The notes: generated by a model from the sequence alone, not told the origin. A stretch of 64,000 nt of DNA from Lactiplantibacillus plantarum (GCF_014131735.1 NZ_CP039121.1:2790001-2854000), one strand, 5' to 3'. Positions 19,022 through 30,916 are shown, numbered from the stretch's first letter. Numbers and translations are program-made.

Positions 19022-20314
19022 TTAACGACGCGACCGCCGGGTTGATTGACCAGTGAACTTTAAGCTAGCTAGATCACGAACAAACTCAGTGTTGGTCTTC
19101 GTGTGTTTTAAAAATTGTAAAAGCTGTTCGGTGTACTCTAACGCGTTGCCAGTCATTGATCGCCGAATCTGCCAGACTGGCTCCAAATTCTTACGACTAA
19201 CCAACAATTCCTCTTTACGCGTACTAGATTGCTTCAAGTCTAGCGCCGGGAAGACCCGCCGTTCAGCTAACTCGCGGGATAGCTGTAATTCTGAGTTGCC
19301 AGTTCCTTTGAATTCTTCATAAATCATGTCGTCCATCCGGCTACCCGTATCGACTAACGCGGTGCCTAAAATCGTTAGGCTACCACCTTCCTCGATATTG
19401 CGCGCGGAACCGAAGAATCGCTTGGGCTTGTAAAACGCCGTGGGATCGACCCCACCAGACAACGTCCGCCCGCTAGACGGGATGACCAAATTATATGCCC
19501 GCGTAAGCCGGGTAATCGAATCCAATAAGATAATCACATCCTGTTTGTCTTCAACTAGGCGCCGCGCACGTTCAAGCACCAATTCCGCAACACGCACGTG
19601 ATTTTGTGGTTGTTGATCAAAAGTCGAACTCACCACTTCTCCCTTGATTGACCGCTCTAAATCAGTCACTTCTTCGGGCCGTTCATCAATCAGTAACATA
19701 ATCAGCTTAGCGTCTGGATAATTGGCGACGATGCCATTTGCAATATTCTTTAACAGCGTCGTCTTACCGGCTTTAGGAGGTGCGACAATTAAGCCCCGTT
19801 GACCGAAGCCAATCGGGACAAAAGTATCAATCAAACGGGTCGCTAAAACGGCGGCCGTTGTCGATAACTTAATTTGTTTTTGTGGATAAAGTGGTGTTAA
19901 CGCTGGAAAATGGGGCCGTTGCTTGGCCTCATTAGGATCCTTACCGTTAACCGTCCCTACCCGCATTAAACCGTAATACCGTTCGTTAGGTCGCGGTGGC
20001 CGGGCTTGACCAGCCACATAGTCTCCGTTACGAAGACCAAAGCGATGAATCTGCGACTGAGAAATATAAATATCTTCCTGCGAAGGCCCATAATTAATTG
20101 GCCGCAAAAAGCCATAGCCCTCTTGGCTAATAATTTCCAAGACGCCTTCCATTTGTACAAAGCCCCGCTTTTTATCCTGCTCACGGAGAACGGCTAATGA
20201 GAGTTCCTTTTTATTCATTTGCGAATAATAAGAAATTTTATACTCACGAGCATAGTTATAAATTTCTTTTAACGTTTTCTGCTCGAGATCGTGCATTGTT
20301 AAAATTTTTTCCAT
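19022..20314 (-). CDS. rho: Transcription termination factor Rho
   Basis: 430 aa. Rho N-terminal helix domain ([24 protein letters not shown]), cold-shock-like RNA-binding domain ([16 protein letters not shown]), Walker [11 protein letters not shown], Walker [12 protein letters not shown] and the Q/R-loop region ([17 protein letters not shown]). A hexameric RNA helicase that ends transcripts. The ATG at 20312-20314 is preferred. An in-frame GTG two codons earlier is possible and sits closer to AAGAAAG. It follows murA by 29 nt and is presumably co-transcribed with it. Confidence 0.95.
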   Translation of the reverse strand: MEKILTMHDLEQKTLKEIYNYAREYKISYYSQMNKKELSLAVLREQDKKRGFVQMEGVLEIISQEGYGFLRPINYGPSQEDIYISQSQIHRFGLRNGDYVAGQARPPRPNERYYGLMRVGTVNGKDPNEAKQRPHFPALTPLYPQKQIKLSTTAAVLATRLIDTFVPIGFGQRGLIVAPPKAGKTTLLKNIANGIVANYPDAKLIMLLIDERPEEVTDLERSIKGEVVSSTFDQQPQNHVRVAELVLERARRLVEDKQDVIILLDSITRLTRAYNLVIPSSGRTLSGGVDPTAFYKPKRFFGSARNIEEGGSLTILGTALVDTGSRMDDMIYEEFKGTGNSELQLSRELAERRVFPALDLKQSSTRKEELLVSRKNLEPVWQIRRSMTGNALEYTEQLLQFLKHTKTNTEFVRDLASLKFTGQSTRRSRR

Positions 20315-20343
20315 AACCACTGTTCTTTCTTAGCTGTACATCG

Positions 20344-21624
20344 TTAGTTTTCGGGAACTTCTTCGTCGGCTGCAATTTCCACATCCGCACCAAGTGTATG
20401 CAATTTATCGATGACCCGATCATAGCCACGTAGAATATTGTCAGCGCGACTAATTTCCGTAACGCCACTAGCCGCGAGACCAGCAATCATTAGTGCCGCC
20501 CCAGACCGAATCTCACCGGCCTCGACATGTGCACCTTGTAAGTGGGAAGAATGACCCACGACAATCAAGTTATCTTGAACGCGAATGTCCGCCCCCATCT
20601 TACGTAACTGTTCAACGTGTTGCGTGCGTTGCGGATAAATCGTATCAATCACCACGCTACTACCGTTAGCACGCAATAATAATGGGGTGATTGGTTGTTG
20701 CAAATCAGTGGCAAAGCCTGGGTAAGTCATTGTTTTAACCCGAATTGGGTCCAAATCATTGGACCGTGGGACGTAAATACTATCTTCATTAATCTGTAAA
20801 TCGACACCCATTTCGACTAGTTTTGCCGTGAATGACTCCATATGTTCAGGGATCACATTCTTTAGCAAAATACCGTCCCCAATCGAAGCAGCCAGGGATA
20901 GATACGTTCCCGTCTCAATCCGATCAGGAATAATCGTATGGGTTGCCCGCGAATGCAGTGCCGGAACGCCTTCGATTCGAATTACGTCGGTACCAGCACC
21001 CCGAATTTTAGCGCCCATATTATTCAAAAAAGTCGCTAAATCAATGATTTCAGGCTCTTTAGCCGCATTTTCAATCGTGGTCGTACCATGAGCTTTGACG
21101 GCAGCCAAAATAATGTTGATCGTCGCCCCAACGGAAACCACGTCTAAAAAGATGCGCGCTCCGTGAAGGCCCTCTGTGCCCGTTGAGATAAAGACAGAGT
21201 CATTCTCTTCAACGACGTTAGCGCCGAGCGCCTTAAAACCCTTGATATGCTGATCAATTGGTCGTGGACCAATATTATCACCACCAGGGAAAGTCACCGT
21301 TGCACGGTTAAAGCGACCGAGTAAGGCCCCCATAAAGTAGTAAGAAGCCCGCAAGCTTTTAATGGCATGACTTGGTAATTCAGATTCTTCAATATTTGTT
21401 GGATCAATTGTTAGAACATCGTTTTCAAAAGTGGAATGGACGTTCATCGACTCTAAGATGAGCCGTAAGTTGTGAACGTCTAAGATGTGCGGAACCGTAT
21501 CGAATTGGACCGGAGTGTCTGCAAGAATCGCAGCAGGAATCAGTGCGACGGTACTATTTTTTGCGCCACCGATCGTTAATTCCCCAGAAAGTCGTTTTCC
21601 GCCATGGATTATCATTTTTTTCAT
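20344..21624 (-). CDS. murA: UDP-N-acetylglucosamine 1-carboxyvinyltransferase with Asp in place of the active-site Cys
   Basis: 426 aa EPSP-synthase fold enzyme, first committed step of peptidoglycan synthesis (enolpyruvyl transfer from PEP to UDP-GlcNAc). The N-terminal [11 protein letters not shown] and the [13 protein letters not shown] region are typical. The catalytic loop, usually PGGCxIGxRPxD, reads [13 protein letters not shown], confirmed from the bases near 21280 (GGTGGTGAT). Cys to Asp at this site is known to keep activity and prevent fosfomycin alkylation. The murA-rho order suggests the MurZ/MurAB-type paralogue. A second murA may exist outside the window. Confidence 0.95.
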   Translation of the reverse strand: MKKMIIHGGKRLSGELTIGGAKNSTVALIPAAILADTPVQFDTVPHILDVHNLRLILESMNVHSTFENDVLTIDPTNIEESELPSHAIKSLRASYYFMGALLGRFNRATVTFPGGDNIGPRPIDQHIKGFKALGANVVEENDSVFISTGTEGLHGARIFLDVVSVGATINIILAAVKAHGTTTIENAAKEPEIIDLATFLNNMGAKIRGAGTDVIRIEGVPALHSRATHTIIPDRIETGTYLSLAASIGDGILLKNVIPEHMESFTAKLVEMGVDLQINEDSIYVPRSNDLDPIRVKTMTYPGFATDLQQPITPLLLRANGSSVVIDTIYPQRTQHVEQLRKMGADIRVQDNLIVVGHSSHLQGAHVEAGEIRSGAALMIAGLAASGVTEISRADNILRGYDRVIDKLHTLGADVEIAADEEVPEN

Positions 21625-22166
21625 AACATAACTTTCCTCGCTAAATAAGTGTCACACTGTATCATACAATCATTAACCATAATAAAGAATGTCCGTCAAA
21701 AATACAACCAATATCAGGAAACTGTAATCTTTTTACGCAATAAAATCATTAACTCGACTAATTCAAACGCTTTCATGAACGATTTTGTAAGATAATTAAG
21801 CTAAATCTGCGTAATTTAAGGTGCCACCAAGACGTGCGATGCTGTACAATTCATTCTGACATCAACAGTTAACATTGTCACGTAATTAACGCCACGATTG
21901 TCCACCGATTTTACTACTGTCATACTATGTACTCCATACGATGATTGGGAGCGACGTGATACCGAATAATAATTCAACTAAGCGACCTATTTTAATCCTA
22001 CTCAAGTCCTAAATGATTATTAACACACCGCCCGCTAGAAAAATAGAAGAGTGCTAATGCGCGTGATAAATTTCACTGGCATTAGCACTCTCTGGACTGA
22101 ATTGAACCTGATGGACTATCAGCATTCATGACTAATCACTTCCTTATTTAATTTAGTAACATTCCG
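21625..22166. other. AT-rich gap upstream of murA
   Basis: About 540 nt with no convincing reading frame on either strand. It should contain the murA promoter. The only clear structure is the hairpin at 22048-22092. Confidence 0.6.
22048..22092 (-). terminator. Terminator after the small gene at 22167
   Basis: AGAGTGCTAATGC / GCATTAGCACTCT, 13-bp arms. The half-sites resemble CIRCE but in the opposite (everted) order. Confidence 0.65.
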
Positions 22167-22361
22167 TTACCCGTTAATCGCAAGTAGCTGTTCCATATGT
22201 TGGGGGTTCATATTAAGTTCACGCAACTGCAATAACGTCTGCTTTAAGTTTTCATACTCAGCTTCTGTGTATAGACGGCTCTCAAAACCAATTTGATAAG
22301 CTTCGGCAATAGTAACCAAATCGCGTCGTAACCGACGTCGAATTTCGTTTGGTGTCAACAT
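22167..22361 (-). CDS. Small hypothetical protein, 64 aa
   Basis: Charged, helical-looking protein (LTPNEIRRRLRRDLVTIAEAYQ...LKQTLLQLRELNMN) of unknown family. The start is fixed by an excellent ribosome site, GGAGGTGAT 4 nt before ATG at 22359-22361. Five codons further upstream are open but unsupported. It is followed by its own terminator-like hairpin, so it looks like a real monocistronic gene. It could be a small regulator, but nothing in the sequence proves this. Confidence 0.65.
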   Translation of the reverse strand: MLTPNEIRRRLRRDLVTIAEAYQIGFESRLYTEAEYENLKQTLLQLRELNMNPQHMEQLLAING

Positions 22362-22939
22362 TGGCATCACCTCCATTTATTATTCACCATAATACCATAT
22401 AATATAATGATCAACGGTCTATGATACGATTTGATAATCTTTGATAATTGATAATAATAGCAATTACCCCCTGCTACATCAGCCTTTTAGCTTGATGTCA
22501 GCTAATGAGAATTGCATGAGTTTTATCATGATGATAATCAGTTGATAACTAAATTAATAAAATCATTAATACCCCCGTTTTGATAAGACATAGAAAATCC
22601 CCGCTGTCATCCTCAATAATATCATTCTAAACAAATTATCATAAAAATCGGCTGCGTTCCAACCCGAATCCCATAAAAACACACGCTACCCTGGCACTAA
22701 CATCCACAATAATTGCGACCGGCCATCACTGAACAACGGGATATTTGATTGCTCAGTTTAAAACTTAAAATGCGGCAGCCCTTACACAAACTTGTTGTGT
22801 TGGCTGCCGCATTTTTACGGTGGTGACCATGATTCTTACCTGTCCGGGAACTCAGAGTAGCTTCCTCACAGTTTCGCCACTATGGCTGAACTAAATTTTG
22901 ACAGGGTTTCATGACGTTAATCGCTTACAATTACATCGT
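22362..22939. other. Gap between the YheO-type regulator and the 64-aa gene
   Basis: About 580 nt without a supportable gene. It contains the regulator's terminator (22767-22816) and a short fragment, CGGCTGCGTTCCAA at 22651-22664, that matches the core of the dispersed repeat family. Confidence 0.55.
22767..22816 (-). terminator. Terminator after the YheO-type regulator
   Basis: AAAATGCGGCAGCC / GGCTGCCGCATTTT with T-rich sequence following on the minus strand. Confidence 0.85.
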
Positions 22940-23668
22940 TTAATCCTGCTGGAGATCCTCATCTTTGACGGTCTGCAAATAACGATAAACACTCGGATCA
23001 GAGACTTTGAGCACTTTGGCGGCTTCACTAACTGAATCCTTCAATAGGAAGTAACCTTGGTGGTATAAGCTACGAACGATTTCTAATTTTTCATTTTGCT
23101 TTAAATATTCAACAGAGACGCCATACTTAGCACAGACAGCCTGGGTCACTTCCCGAGCTAAATCAGTGATAGAAGTGGTTAGATGTTCCGGAGCGACCGG
23201 CGTGTCATGGGTCTTCTCGTTAGCTGGTGTTCCTTTGAGTTGATGAATCGTTGGTGAGTTCAAATGTTTGTAACTCGCCATTACCTTCAACACTTGTTCC
23301 TGCAGATCGTCTAGGGCACTATCATCCGTATTAATACAAATCATCCCGACGATTTCACCATCTAATCGCAAAAAATAAGTTGATGATCGTAGTGAGTGCT
23401 TCCCTTGCGAAACACCCTTGTAGTTGGCTAGATAATCACGCTTTTCAGTTTTACCGGCCTTCATCGTTCGCAACGCTAAGTCAGTTGCAGGATCGCCAAC
23501 TTGTCGATGTGATATGTGGGAATTACGAATTGCCACAACGGAGTGGTTTAAATCCAACAAGTCGTTCAGGACAACTTCACTACTGGGGCCTAAGATATCT
23601 GCTAAAAAATCAACAAACGGAATAAACTCGCGCACGTATTCTTGCTCAGCTGTTAATGGTTTTTGCAT
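22940..23668 (-). CDS. YheO-type PAS/HTH transcriptional regulator
   Basis: 242 aa. The N-terminal YheO PAS-like domain (FIPFVDFLADILGPSSEVVLND, DYLANYKGVSQGKHSLRSSTYF) is followed by a C-terminal HTH (SVEYLKQNEKLEIVRSLYHQGYFLLKDSVSEAAKVLKVSDPSVYRYL, residue stretches separated here for reading). The start is the ATG at 23666-23668 behind GTGAGGTGAG; an upstream GTG is the alternative. It lies downstream of the serine dehydratase genes and probably controls them in response to an amino acid. A palindrome just upstream of its start (23716-23736) may be its operator. Confidence 0.85.
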   Translation of the reverse strand: MQKPLTAEQEYVREFIPFVDFLADILGPSSEVVLNDLLDLNHSVVAIRNSHISHRQVGDPATDLALRTMKAGKTEKRDYLANYKGVSQGKHSLRSSTYFLRLDGEIVGMICINTDDSALDDLQEQVLKVMASYKHLNSPTIHQLKGTPANEKTHDTPVAPEHLTTSITDLAREVTQAVCAKYGVSVEYLKQNEKLEIVRSLYHQGYFLLKDSVSEAAKVLKVSDPSVYRYLQTVKDEDLQQD

Positions 23669-23715
23669 AACGGCACTCACCTCACTATTTTTTTACAACG
23701 TTATGACTTAATATT

Positions 23716-23736
23716 ATTTTATCACACTGATAAAAT
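23716..23736. promoter_or_regulatory. Palindrome, candidate operator of the YheO-type regulator
   Basis: ATTTTATCA-cac-TGATAAAAT, a perfect 9-3-9 inverted repeat 48 nt upstream of the regulator start. The half-site TGATAAAAT recurs in the palindrome before the serine transporter gene. Confidence 0.45.
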
Positions 23737-23770
23737 GTTAATACATGTAACGATATAAACATCTAATTAA

Positions 23771-23807
23771 AAAAGATGATACCGCCTTTAGTCAGCTCAT
23801 CATCTTT
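23771..23807 (-). terminator. Terminator after sdaAA
   Basis: AAAGATGAT ... ATCATCTTT stem-loop followed by TTTTTTAATT on the minus strand. Confidence 0.8.
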
Positions 23808-23819
23808 CTGCGACATTTT

Positions 23820-24722
23820 TTATGCATGAACTTGTGAATTAGTCGATCGTCCAAAAATCTTTTCCTTCATCCGAATACCGGTTGGCGTCGCCGCTAAGCC
23901 ACCCAGTCCAGTTTCCCGAAGTGCCTTTGGCAAGCCCTTACCGACTTTATCCATCGCTGCAATGACTTCATCCGCTGGAATCTTGTTCGTGCAGCCAGCC
24001 AAAGCCATGTCAGCCGCAATCAACGCATTACCGACCCCAATCGCATTCCGTTTAACACACGGTAGTTCAACTAACCCAGCAACGGGATCACACACTAATC
24101 CCATCAAGTTACTGATTGCCATCGCCAAAGCCTCAGCACTTTGTTCAGGCGTCCCACCAGCAACTTCAACCGCGGCCGCAGCGCCCATCGCAGAAGCGCT
24201 ACCAACTTCAGCTTGGCAACCGCCAGTCGCACCAGCAATCCCAGCATTATTAGCTATGACCATCCCAAAAGCGCCAGCGGTAAATAGAAATTGGATCATC
24301 TGGTCACGGTTGAGGTTCATTCGGTCCTTCAGCGTGAAAATCACACCAGGTAGTGTCCCCGTCGATCCAGCCGTTGGTGTCGCACAAACGACTCCCATCG
24401 AAGCATTAACTTCATTGGTTGAGATTGCGTTCTGAACAGCTTGCATCATCGTATCGCCGGATAAAGTGTGCCCTTTTTGACGATACTTTTTCAAGAGAAC
24501 AGCTTCACCACCAGTTAAACCAGTTGTTGAATAGACCCCGTCGCCTGCAGCCCCTTTATTAACAGCTGCTTCCATGACGTCTAGATTCCGGCCCATCGTG
24601 TGCCAGATTTCTTCACGACTCGTTTGCGATGTTTCCATCTCTTGTTCAATCATTAATTCGTAGATCGGCTTCTTGGTCTCCTTGGCCGCTGTTACCAGTT
24701 CTGCTACGCTCATGTACATCAT
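23820..24722 (-). CDS. sdaAA: L-serine dehydratase, iron-sulfur, alpha subunit
   Basis: 300 aa. Deaminates L-serine to pyruvate with the beta subunit and an oxygen-sensitive [4Fe-4S] cluster. Cluster cysteines are visible in GVVCATPTAG, LVCDPVAG and ELPCVKRN. The family stretch PTAGSTGTLPG is also present. The start ATG follows GGGAGGT. It lies 15 nt after sdaAB and ends at its own terminator, so the regulator gene beyond is probably transcribed separately. Confidence 0.94.
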   Translation of the reverse strand: MMYMSVAELVTAAKETKKPIYELMIEQEMETSQTSREEIWHTMGRNLDVMEAAVNKGAAGDGVYSTTGLTGGEAVLLKKYRQKGHTLSGDTMMQAVQNAISTNEVNASMGVVCATPTAGSTGTLPGVIFTLKDRMNLNRDQMIQFLFTAGAFGMVIANNAGIAGATGGCQAEVGSASAMGAAAAVEVAGGTPEQSAEALAMAISNLMGLVCDPVAGLVELPCVKRNAIGVGNALIAADMALAGCTNKIPADEVIAAMDKVGKGLPKALRETGLGGLAATPTGIRMKEKIFGRSTNSQVHA

Positions 24723-24737
24723 AACTGACCTCCCTGA

Positions 24738-25391
24738 TTATAAGTAAACTAAATTTGCGTGTCCCTGCGCTAATTTTTTGATTTCATCCTGTTTGAGGCG
24801 GCGATCCAAATCATATTCATATAAATTGCCCCGAGCCGTCTTGTACTGCTGCTGGTCGTTTACTTTAGTCAGATCAGCCAACTGTTTGGTTACGTGCTGA
24901 TGGTCATTCTCACCACCTTGAACTAACAAGATAGGAAGTGGCCCTTTGGGTTTAACATCAAAACCATCCATCTTGATTTCACGAATTTCGATGGTTCCAC
25001 CCCCGATTGAACATCCAGCGACCGTCACTTGCTTATCATCATTTTTTAAGTCAATGATGGCAGTGTTCGGGTGGTTGATTGGGCTATCACCAGGCTCTTC
25101 GATAAAGGTAATATTTATCCCCTGATCTCGGGCCAAACCAATGGCATATGGAACCCGGCTATCATCAGGATCAAAACCAAGAATGCCACTGATAATCGCA
25201 TAGTCCGTTCCGTGGCCCTTGTGGGTTTGCGCAAATGATTCATAGTAATGAATGACAATATCTGTCGGTTTCTCCTGAAAAATGCTATTCGCTGCTCGAC
25301 CAATCGCACACGCCCCCGCAGTATGGGAACTGGAAGGTCCAATCATAATCGGGCCAATAATATCAAAAACACTCTTGTAATTCACCGTCAT
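24738..25391 (-). CDS. sdaAB: L-serine dehydratase, iron-sulfur, beta subunit
   Basis: 217 aa. DIIGPIMIGPSSSHTAGACAIGR is the hallmark N-terminus, and a C-terminal ACT-like region follows (PILLVQGGENDHQHVTKQLADLTKV). The start chosen is the ATG 9 nt after GGAGG; the ATG directly abutting GGAGG three codons upstream is too close. Together with sdaAA it forms the serine-to-pyruvate enzyme. Confidence 0.93.
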   Translation of the reverse strand: MTVNYKSVFDIIGPIMIGPSSSHTAGACAIGRAANSIFQEKPTDIVIHYYESFAQTHKGHGTDYAIISGILGFDPDDSRVPYAIGLARDQGINITFIEEPGDSPINHPNTAIIDLKNDDKQVTVAGCSIGGGTIEIREIKMDGFDVKPKGPLPILLVQGGENDHQHVTKQLADLTKVNDQQQYKTARGNLYEYDLDRRLKQDEIKKLAQGHANLVYL

Positions 25392-25760
25392 TTTAGTCAT
25401 CCTCCTATTTGAATCATCACGTTAAATTAAGCTTTGGTACGGGCAACTAGCGCTTCTTTGCGCATTCATCGTCAGTACATCGTTTCGAAACTTTATGAAT
25501 CTTGAAGTTACGGCACAAGCAAGCACCACAGTTGTACTGATCAGAAAACATAAAGCCGTTGCATCAAAGCTTTCATTTCTGAATTAATTCCGCCGTTGTG
25601 ATTAATCCAGCCTCCAGTATGGTCATTCGATTCGCGACCCTCACGAACCCCAACACCGTCATGCGAATCTCGTCAATAACACTAGCAACGAGATTTATGA
25701 CAAAAATTGGCTTCAATAATATTAACCAATGTGAATTCATCTCGTATTTTAGTCAGATTA
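25392..25760. other. Gap between the serine transporter gene and sdaAB
   Basis: About 370 nt with no supportable gene. A minus-strand frame around 25585-25695 (MTVLGFVRVANRMTILEAGL) is open but short and lacks a clear ribosome site; it may be a gene remnant. An ATCTCGT/ACGAGAT hairpin lies at about 25660-25695. The promoter for sdaAB-sdaAA should be near 25400-25450. Confidence 0.45.
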
Positions 25761-27041
25761 CTAAATAAACAATTTGATGATATTGAACAGGATACCACTA
25801 ACTGCGATTAATCCAATTACCACAACAAAGACATTGCTGTGTTTGCCGGCATATTGCTGTAACTTAGGACTTTTATGAATGGCATACATTGGCATCAAGA
25901 ACAAGATAAACGCAATGATTGGTCCAATGATGGTTTCAATCATTCCCATAATGGAAGGATTGACCCAGGCAACTATCCAGGCACTTAGTAGCAGAACAAG
26001 ATCAACAATTGTCGAAACAGTTCGACTTGAAAGCGTCTTGTTAGATTTTTCTTCCATCTTACGAATAATCCCACGTAAGCCTTCACTCGTTCCTAGATAA
26101 TGTCCTAAAAAGGACTTAGCAATTGCAATAAAGGCAATTACGGGAGAAACATATTTAATAATTGGATTATTGAAAGCAGTCGCAACGTAATCAAGGATTG
26201 AAACATTTTCATTTTTAGCTTCAAGGATTTGATCTGGAGTCAACGCCAATGTACAACTAATAACAAAGAACATTGCGACAATGACCATCAACGTTTCGGC
26301 CGACAATAGAATTGTCGAAATCTTTTTATCGACTTTGTCCTTACCTTCTCCACTATATTCTTTACGTTCGGCAACGGAAAATGAAGAGATAATCGGAGAA
26401 TGGTTAAACGAAAAGATCATAACAGGAATAAGTAACCACAAGTTTCCTAAAGTGCCAACCAAATGTCCCCCAGATACGGAACTGGAAAATGTTGAGAGGA
26501 TTGCGCCGTTCCAATGTGGAATAAGATAAAAGGAAAACAGAACGATTACAATAATAAATGGAAAGGCCAGGCCACTCATAACTTTGGTAATCAAAGAGGT
26601 ACCAAAGCGAGCAATTCCAATGAGGATCCCAACAAGCACTAGCGACAACAGCCAACGAGGTGGTGTTTGCATGTGCATTTGGTCGGTAATAAATTTCGAT
26701 ACAGTATTCGTAATAGAAACAGAATAAACTAATAAGATTGGATAAATGGAGAAGAAATAAATAATGGTAAAAAGCAATCCAATCTTAAAGCCAAAATGTT
26801 GTTCAACAACATCAGTAATGTCATCACCATCATTTTTAGCCGACAAGACAAACCTACTCAGGCCCCTGTGAGCAAAAAATGTGGTTGGCAAAGCCAAAAT
26901 AAGTATCATGATGATACCAAGAATACCTGCCGTGCCAACTCCAATCGGTAAGAATAGCACGCCGGCCCCAATCGCGGTTCCGAACAAACTCAGCATCCAA
27001 AAAGTATCATTTTTTCTCCAACCCTTAAATATATTTGTCAT
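25761..27041 (-). CDS. Serine/threonine transporter, SdaC/HAAAP family
   Basis: 426 aa with about 11 hydrophobic segments. The N-terminal SLFGTAIGAGVLFLPIGVGTAGI is the signature of the aromatic/hydroxy amino acid permease family. NHSPIISSF and AIAKSFLGHYLGTSEGLRG are typical of SdaC. The ribosome site is AAGGAGAT. It lies upstream of serine dehydratase and should import serine for deamination to pyruvate. Codon use is a little more AT-rich than its neighbours. Confidence 0.9.
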   Translation of the reverse strand: MTNIFKGWRKNDTFWMLSLFGTAIGAGVLFLPIGVGTAGILGIIMILILALPTTFFAHRGLSRFVLSAKNDGDDITDVVEQHFGFKIGLLFTIIYFFSIYPILLVYSVSITNTVSKFITDQMHMQTPPRWLLSLVLVGILIGIARFGTSLITKVMSGLAFPFIIVIVLFSFYLIPHWNGAILSTFSSSVSGGHLVGTLGNLWLLIPVMIFSFNHSPIISSFSVAERKEYSGEGKDKVDKKISTILLSAETLMVIVAMFFVISCTLALTPDQILEAKNENVSILDYVATAFNNPIIKYVSPVIAFIAIAKSFLGHYLGTSEGLRGIIRKMEEKSNKTLSSRTVSTIVDLVLLLSAWIVAWVNPSIMGMIETIIGPIIAFILFLMPMYAIHKSPKLQQYAGKHSNVFVVVIGLIAVSGILFNIIKLFI

Positions 27042-27198
27042 TTTTAAATCTCCTTTTTATAACGTTGTTCTGGTCACACCAGAGAATGTGCTAACATAAC
27101 CTGCATGAATAACCCTCCCATTAGATTTAACGTCTCGACTCGTTGTAAAACGCCACTTTGTGATAAACATCACTTTAGTGCCGTGAAAACCTTTTCTT

Positions 27199-27218
27199 CA
27201 TGATAAAATATTATCATG
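27199..27218. promoter_or_regulatory. Palindrome upstream of the serine transporter gene
   Basis: CATGATAA-aata-TTATCATG, perfect 8-bp arms. It shares TGATAAAAT with the palindrome before the YheO-type regulator. Confidence 0.45.
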
Positions 27219-27276
27219 GTGACAATTACCGTTCATGTGATTTCGATTATAAAAATTAAGCATTTTTAACGCCAAA

Positions 27277-27331
27277 TTAAAAAGGACTGAGATTACCATA
27301 ACAGCCCTAGCCTGTATCCATCTCAATCCTA
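27277..27331 (-). terminator. Terminator after serS
   Basis: AGGATTGAGAT ... ATCTCAGTCCT stem-loop followed by TTTTTAATTT on the minus strand. Confidence 0.75.
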
Positions 27332-27392
27332 GTGATATTAAGTTTAACATTCAAATGAATTATTTGAATAATAATTTATTCTCATAATAATT

Positions 27393-28661
27393 TTATTTTA
27401 TCTCTGTCATACCATGCATGTAAGGTTGGAGCACCTTAGGAATCTTAACCGTGCCATCGGCTTGTTGATAATTTTCCAAAATCGCAGCTACCGTCCGGCC
27501 AACAGCAAGTCCAGAACCATTCAACGTGTGGACGTAATCGACCGTCCCATCAGCTTTCCGGTAACGAATCATCGCCCGCCGTGCTTGGAAGTCCAAGCAG
27601 TTAGAGCATGAACTGATTTCCCGATAAACGCCTTGTTCTGGCATCCATACTTCCACATCATAGGTCTTGGCTGATGAGAAACCAGTATCCCCCGTTGAAA
27701 GCTTAATAACATGGTATGCAAGCCCTAATTCGCGCAACACTTCTTCGGCATTATCCGTTAATTTTTCGAGCTCATCGTATGAATTCTCAGGTTTACAGTA
27801 CTTGACCATCTCGACTTTGTGAAATTGGTGCATACGAATCAAGCCCCGGGTATCACGCCCCGCACTCCCAGCTTCGGAGCGATAACAAGGCGTCATCGCC
27901 GTGAAGTACGTTGGCAATTGATCTTCAGATAAGATTTCATTCGCATAGTAATTGGTCAGCGGTACTTCAGCCGTCGGGATCAACGTCATTCCTGAAGATT
28001 CAACCGTGTAGACGTCTTCTTTGAACTTCGGAAATTGCCCAGTTCCATACATTGTCTGAGCGTTCACCAAGTATGGCGGAATAATTTCATGGTACCCTTG
28101 CTTTTGTGTGTGCAGATCTAGCATAAAGCTGTAAACCGCCCGTTCTAAGAGTGCACCCGCATCCTTATAATAAACAAAGCGCGCGCCCGCGACTTTTGCT
28201 GCCCGGTCAAAATCCAAGATTCCTAAGCTTTCGCCCAATTCCCAGTGCGCCTTAGGTTTAAAATCAAACGTTGGAATATCGCCGTGCTTACGCATCTCAA
28301 CATTGCTATCTTCGTCAGGACCGACTGGTACATCATCGGCAGGTAAATTCGGGAAGCGAATCGCTAAGTAATGAAGCCGATCGTTTACTTCCGTTTGGGC
28401 CGCTTCCGTACTCTTAATATCACCATTCAGCTGTTTGACTTGTTGAATGAGGGCTTGGCCCGCTTCCGATTGCGGATCACTTTGCCCAATTTGTTCCGTC
28501 AACTGGTTTTTCTGTTTCTTCAATCCTTCAACCTTGGTAATTGCATCCCGGTTTTGTTGGTCTAACTGTAAGTATTCATCAACCTCAGCCGGATCAACCT
28601 TCCGAGTCTGGAGCTTAGTCTTAACAAGTTCTGGGTTATTACGAACAAACTTTGGATTTAA
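27393..28661 (-). CDS. serS: Seryl-tRNA synthetase
   Basis: 422 aa class II synthetase. N-terminal coiled-coil tRNA arm (about residues 25-105, with [15 protein letters not shown]), motif 2 [23 protein letters not shown] and motif 3 [20 protein letters not shown]. The start is the ATG at 28659-28661 with AAGGAGG 8 nt upstream. A 15-codon in-frame extension upstream runs into the T-box terminator and is not coding. It is controlled by the serine T-box directly upstream. Confidence 0.96.
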
Positions 28662-28678
28662 CATACGAAAAGCCTCCT

Positions 28679-28905
28679 TAAAATTAAAACGCCCCATAGT
28701 CTTCACCTAAAAGACTATGGGACGTTTTTTATCAACGTGGTACCACCCAATTTACTGCTCTACGAGTATATCGTCTCACCGCGACCTCTTAAAAATGAAG
28801 TCAAACGCTAAATGGCGGATTCATCAGTCCAATCAACCAACTTTCAGCAACCGTTGGCTTTCTAAATAATCAGATTAACTACTAACCCATTATGTTTGCG
28901 CTTTC
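28679..28905 (-). promoter_or_regulatory. Serine T-box leader of serS
   Basis: Antiterminator core GGGTGGTACCACG is at about 28736-28749. It is followed by a terminator hairpin AACGTCCCATAGTC / GACTATGGGGCGTTTT (28679-28727). Stem I folds with CAAAC/GTTTG and AATGG/CCATT below the specifier loop. The loop has AGTA on one strand and GAA-TCC-G on the other. TCC is a serine codon and agrees with the gene. Confidence 0.93.
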
Positions 28906-28918
28906 AATTTACACTTAT

Positions 28919-28947
28919 AATCTAGACCTCCCGCCATTTATTGTCAA
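28919..28947 (-). promoter_or_regulatory. Promoter of the serS T-box transcript
   Basis: TTGACA (28942-28947), 17-nt spacer, then TAGATT, on the minus strand. Confidence 0.7.
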
Positions 28948-29071
28948 TAGTTTTTTATTATCATTTTATTTTTCTATTATCAAGAGAACCATTTATTGTT
29001 ACCATGTATTTTCGCAACACCAGTTGTCACTGTGAATATCGGTGACCTAATCAAGCCCGTGGCCGCCCAAC

Positions 29072-29107
29072 AAAAAAAGCACACCAACAATTCGCTGGCG
29101 TGCTTTA
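29072..29107 (-). terminator. Terminator after pyrG
   Basis: AAAGCACGCCAGCG ... TTGGTGTGCTTT with T7 following on the minus strand. Confidence 0.85.
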
Positions 29108-29130
29108 TTCTTAATTCTACCGTACTAAAT

Positions 29131-30898
<1,768 letters not shown>

Positions 30899-30916
30899 GG
30901 AAAAATCTTGAAAAGC

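Larger units (their letters stand above)
27042..27392. other. Regulatory gap between serS and the serine transporter gene
   Basis: About 350 nt holding the serS terminator (27277-27331) and the transporter promoter region with the palindrome at 27199-27218. No gene seen. Confidence 0.6.

Noticed and set aside
22048..22092. CIRCE element (HrcA operator)
   Set aside because: The half-sites GAGTGCTAA and TTAGCACTC occur in the reverse order and with a long spacer, and lie downstream of a gene. It is a terminator hairpin.
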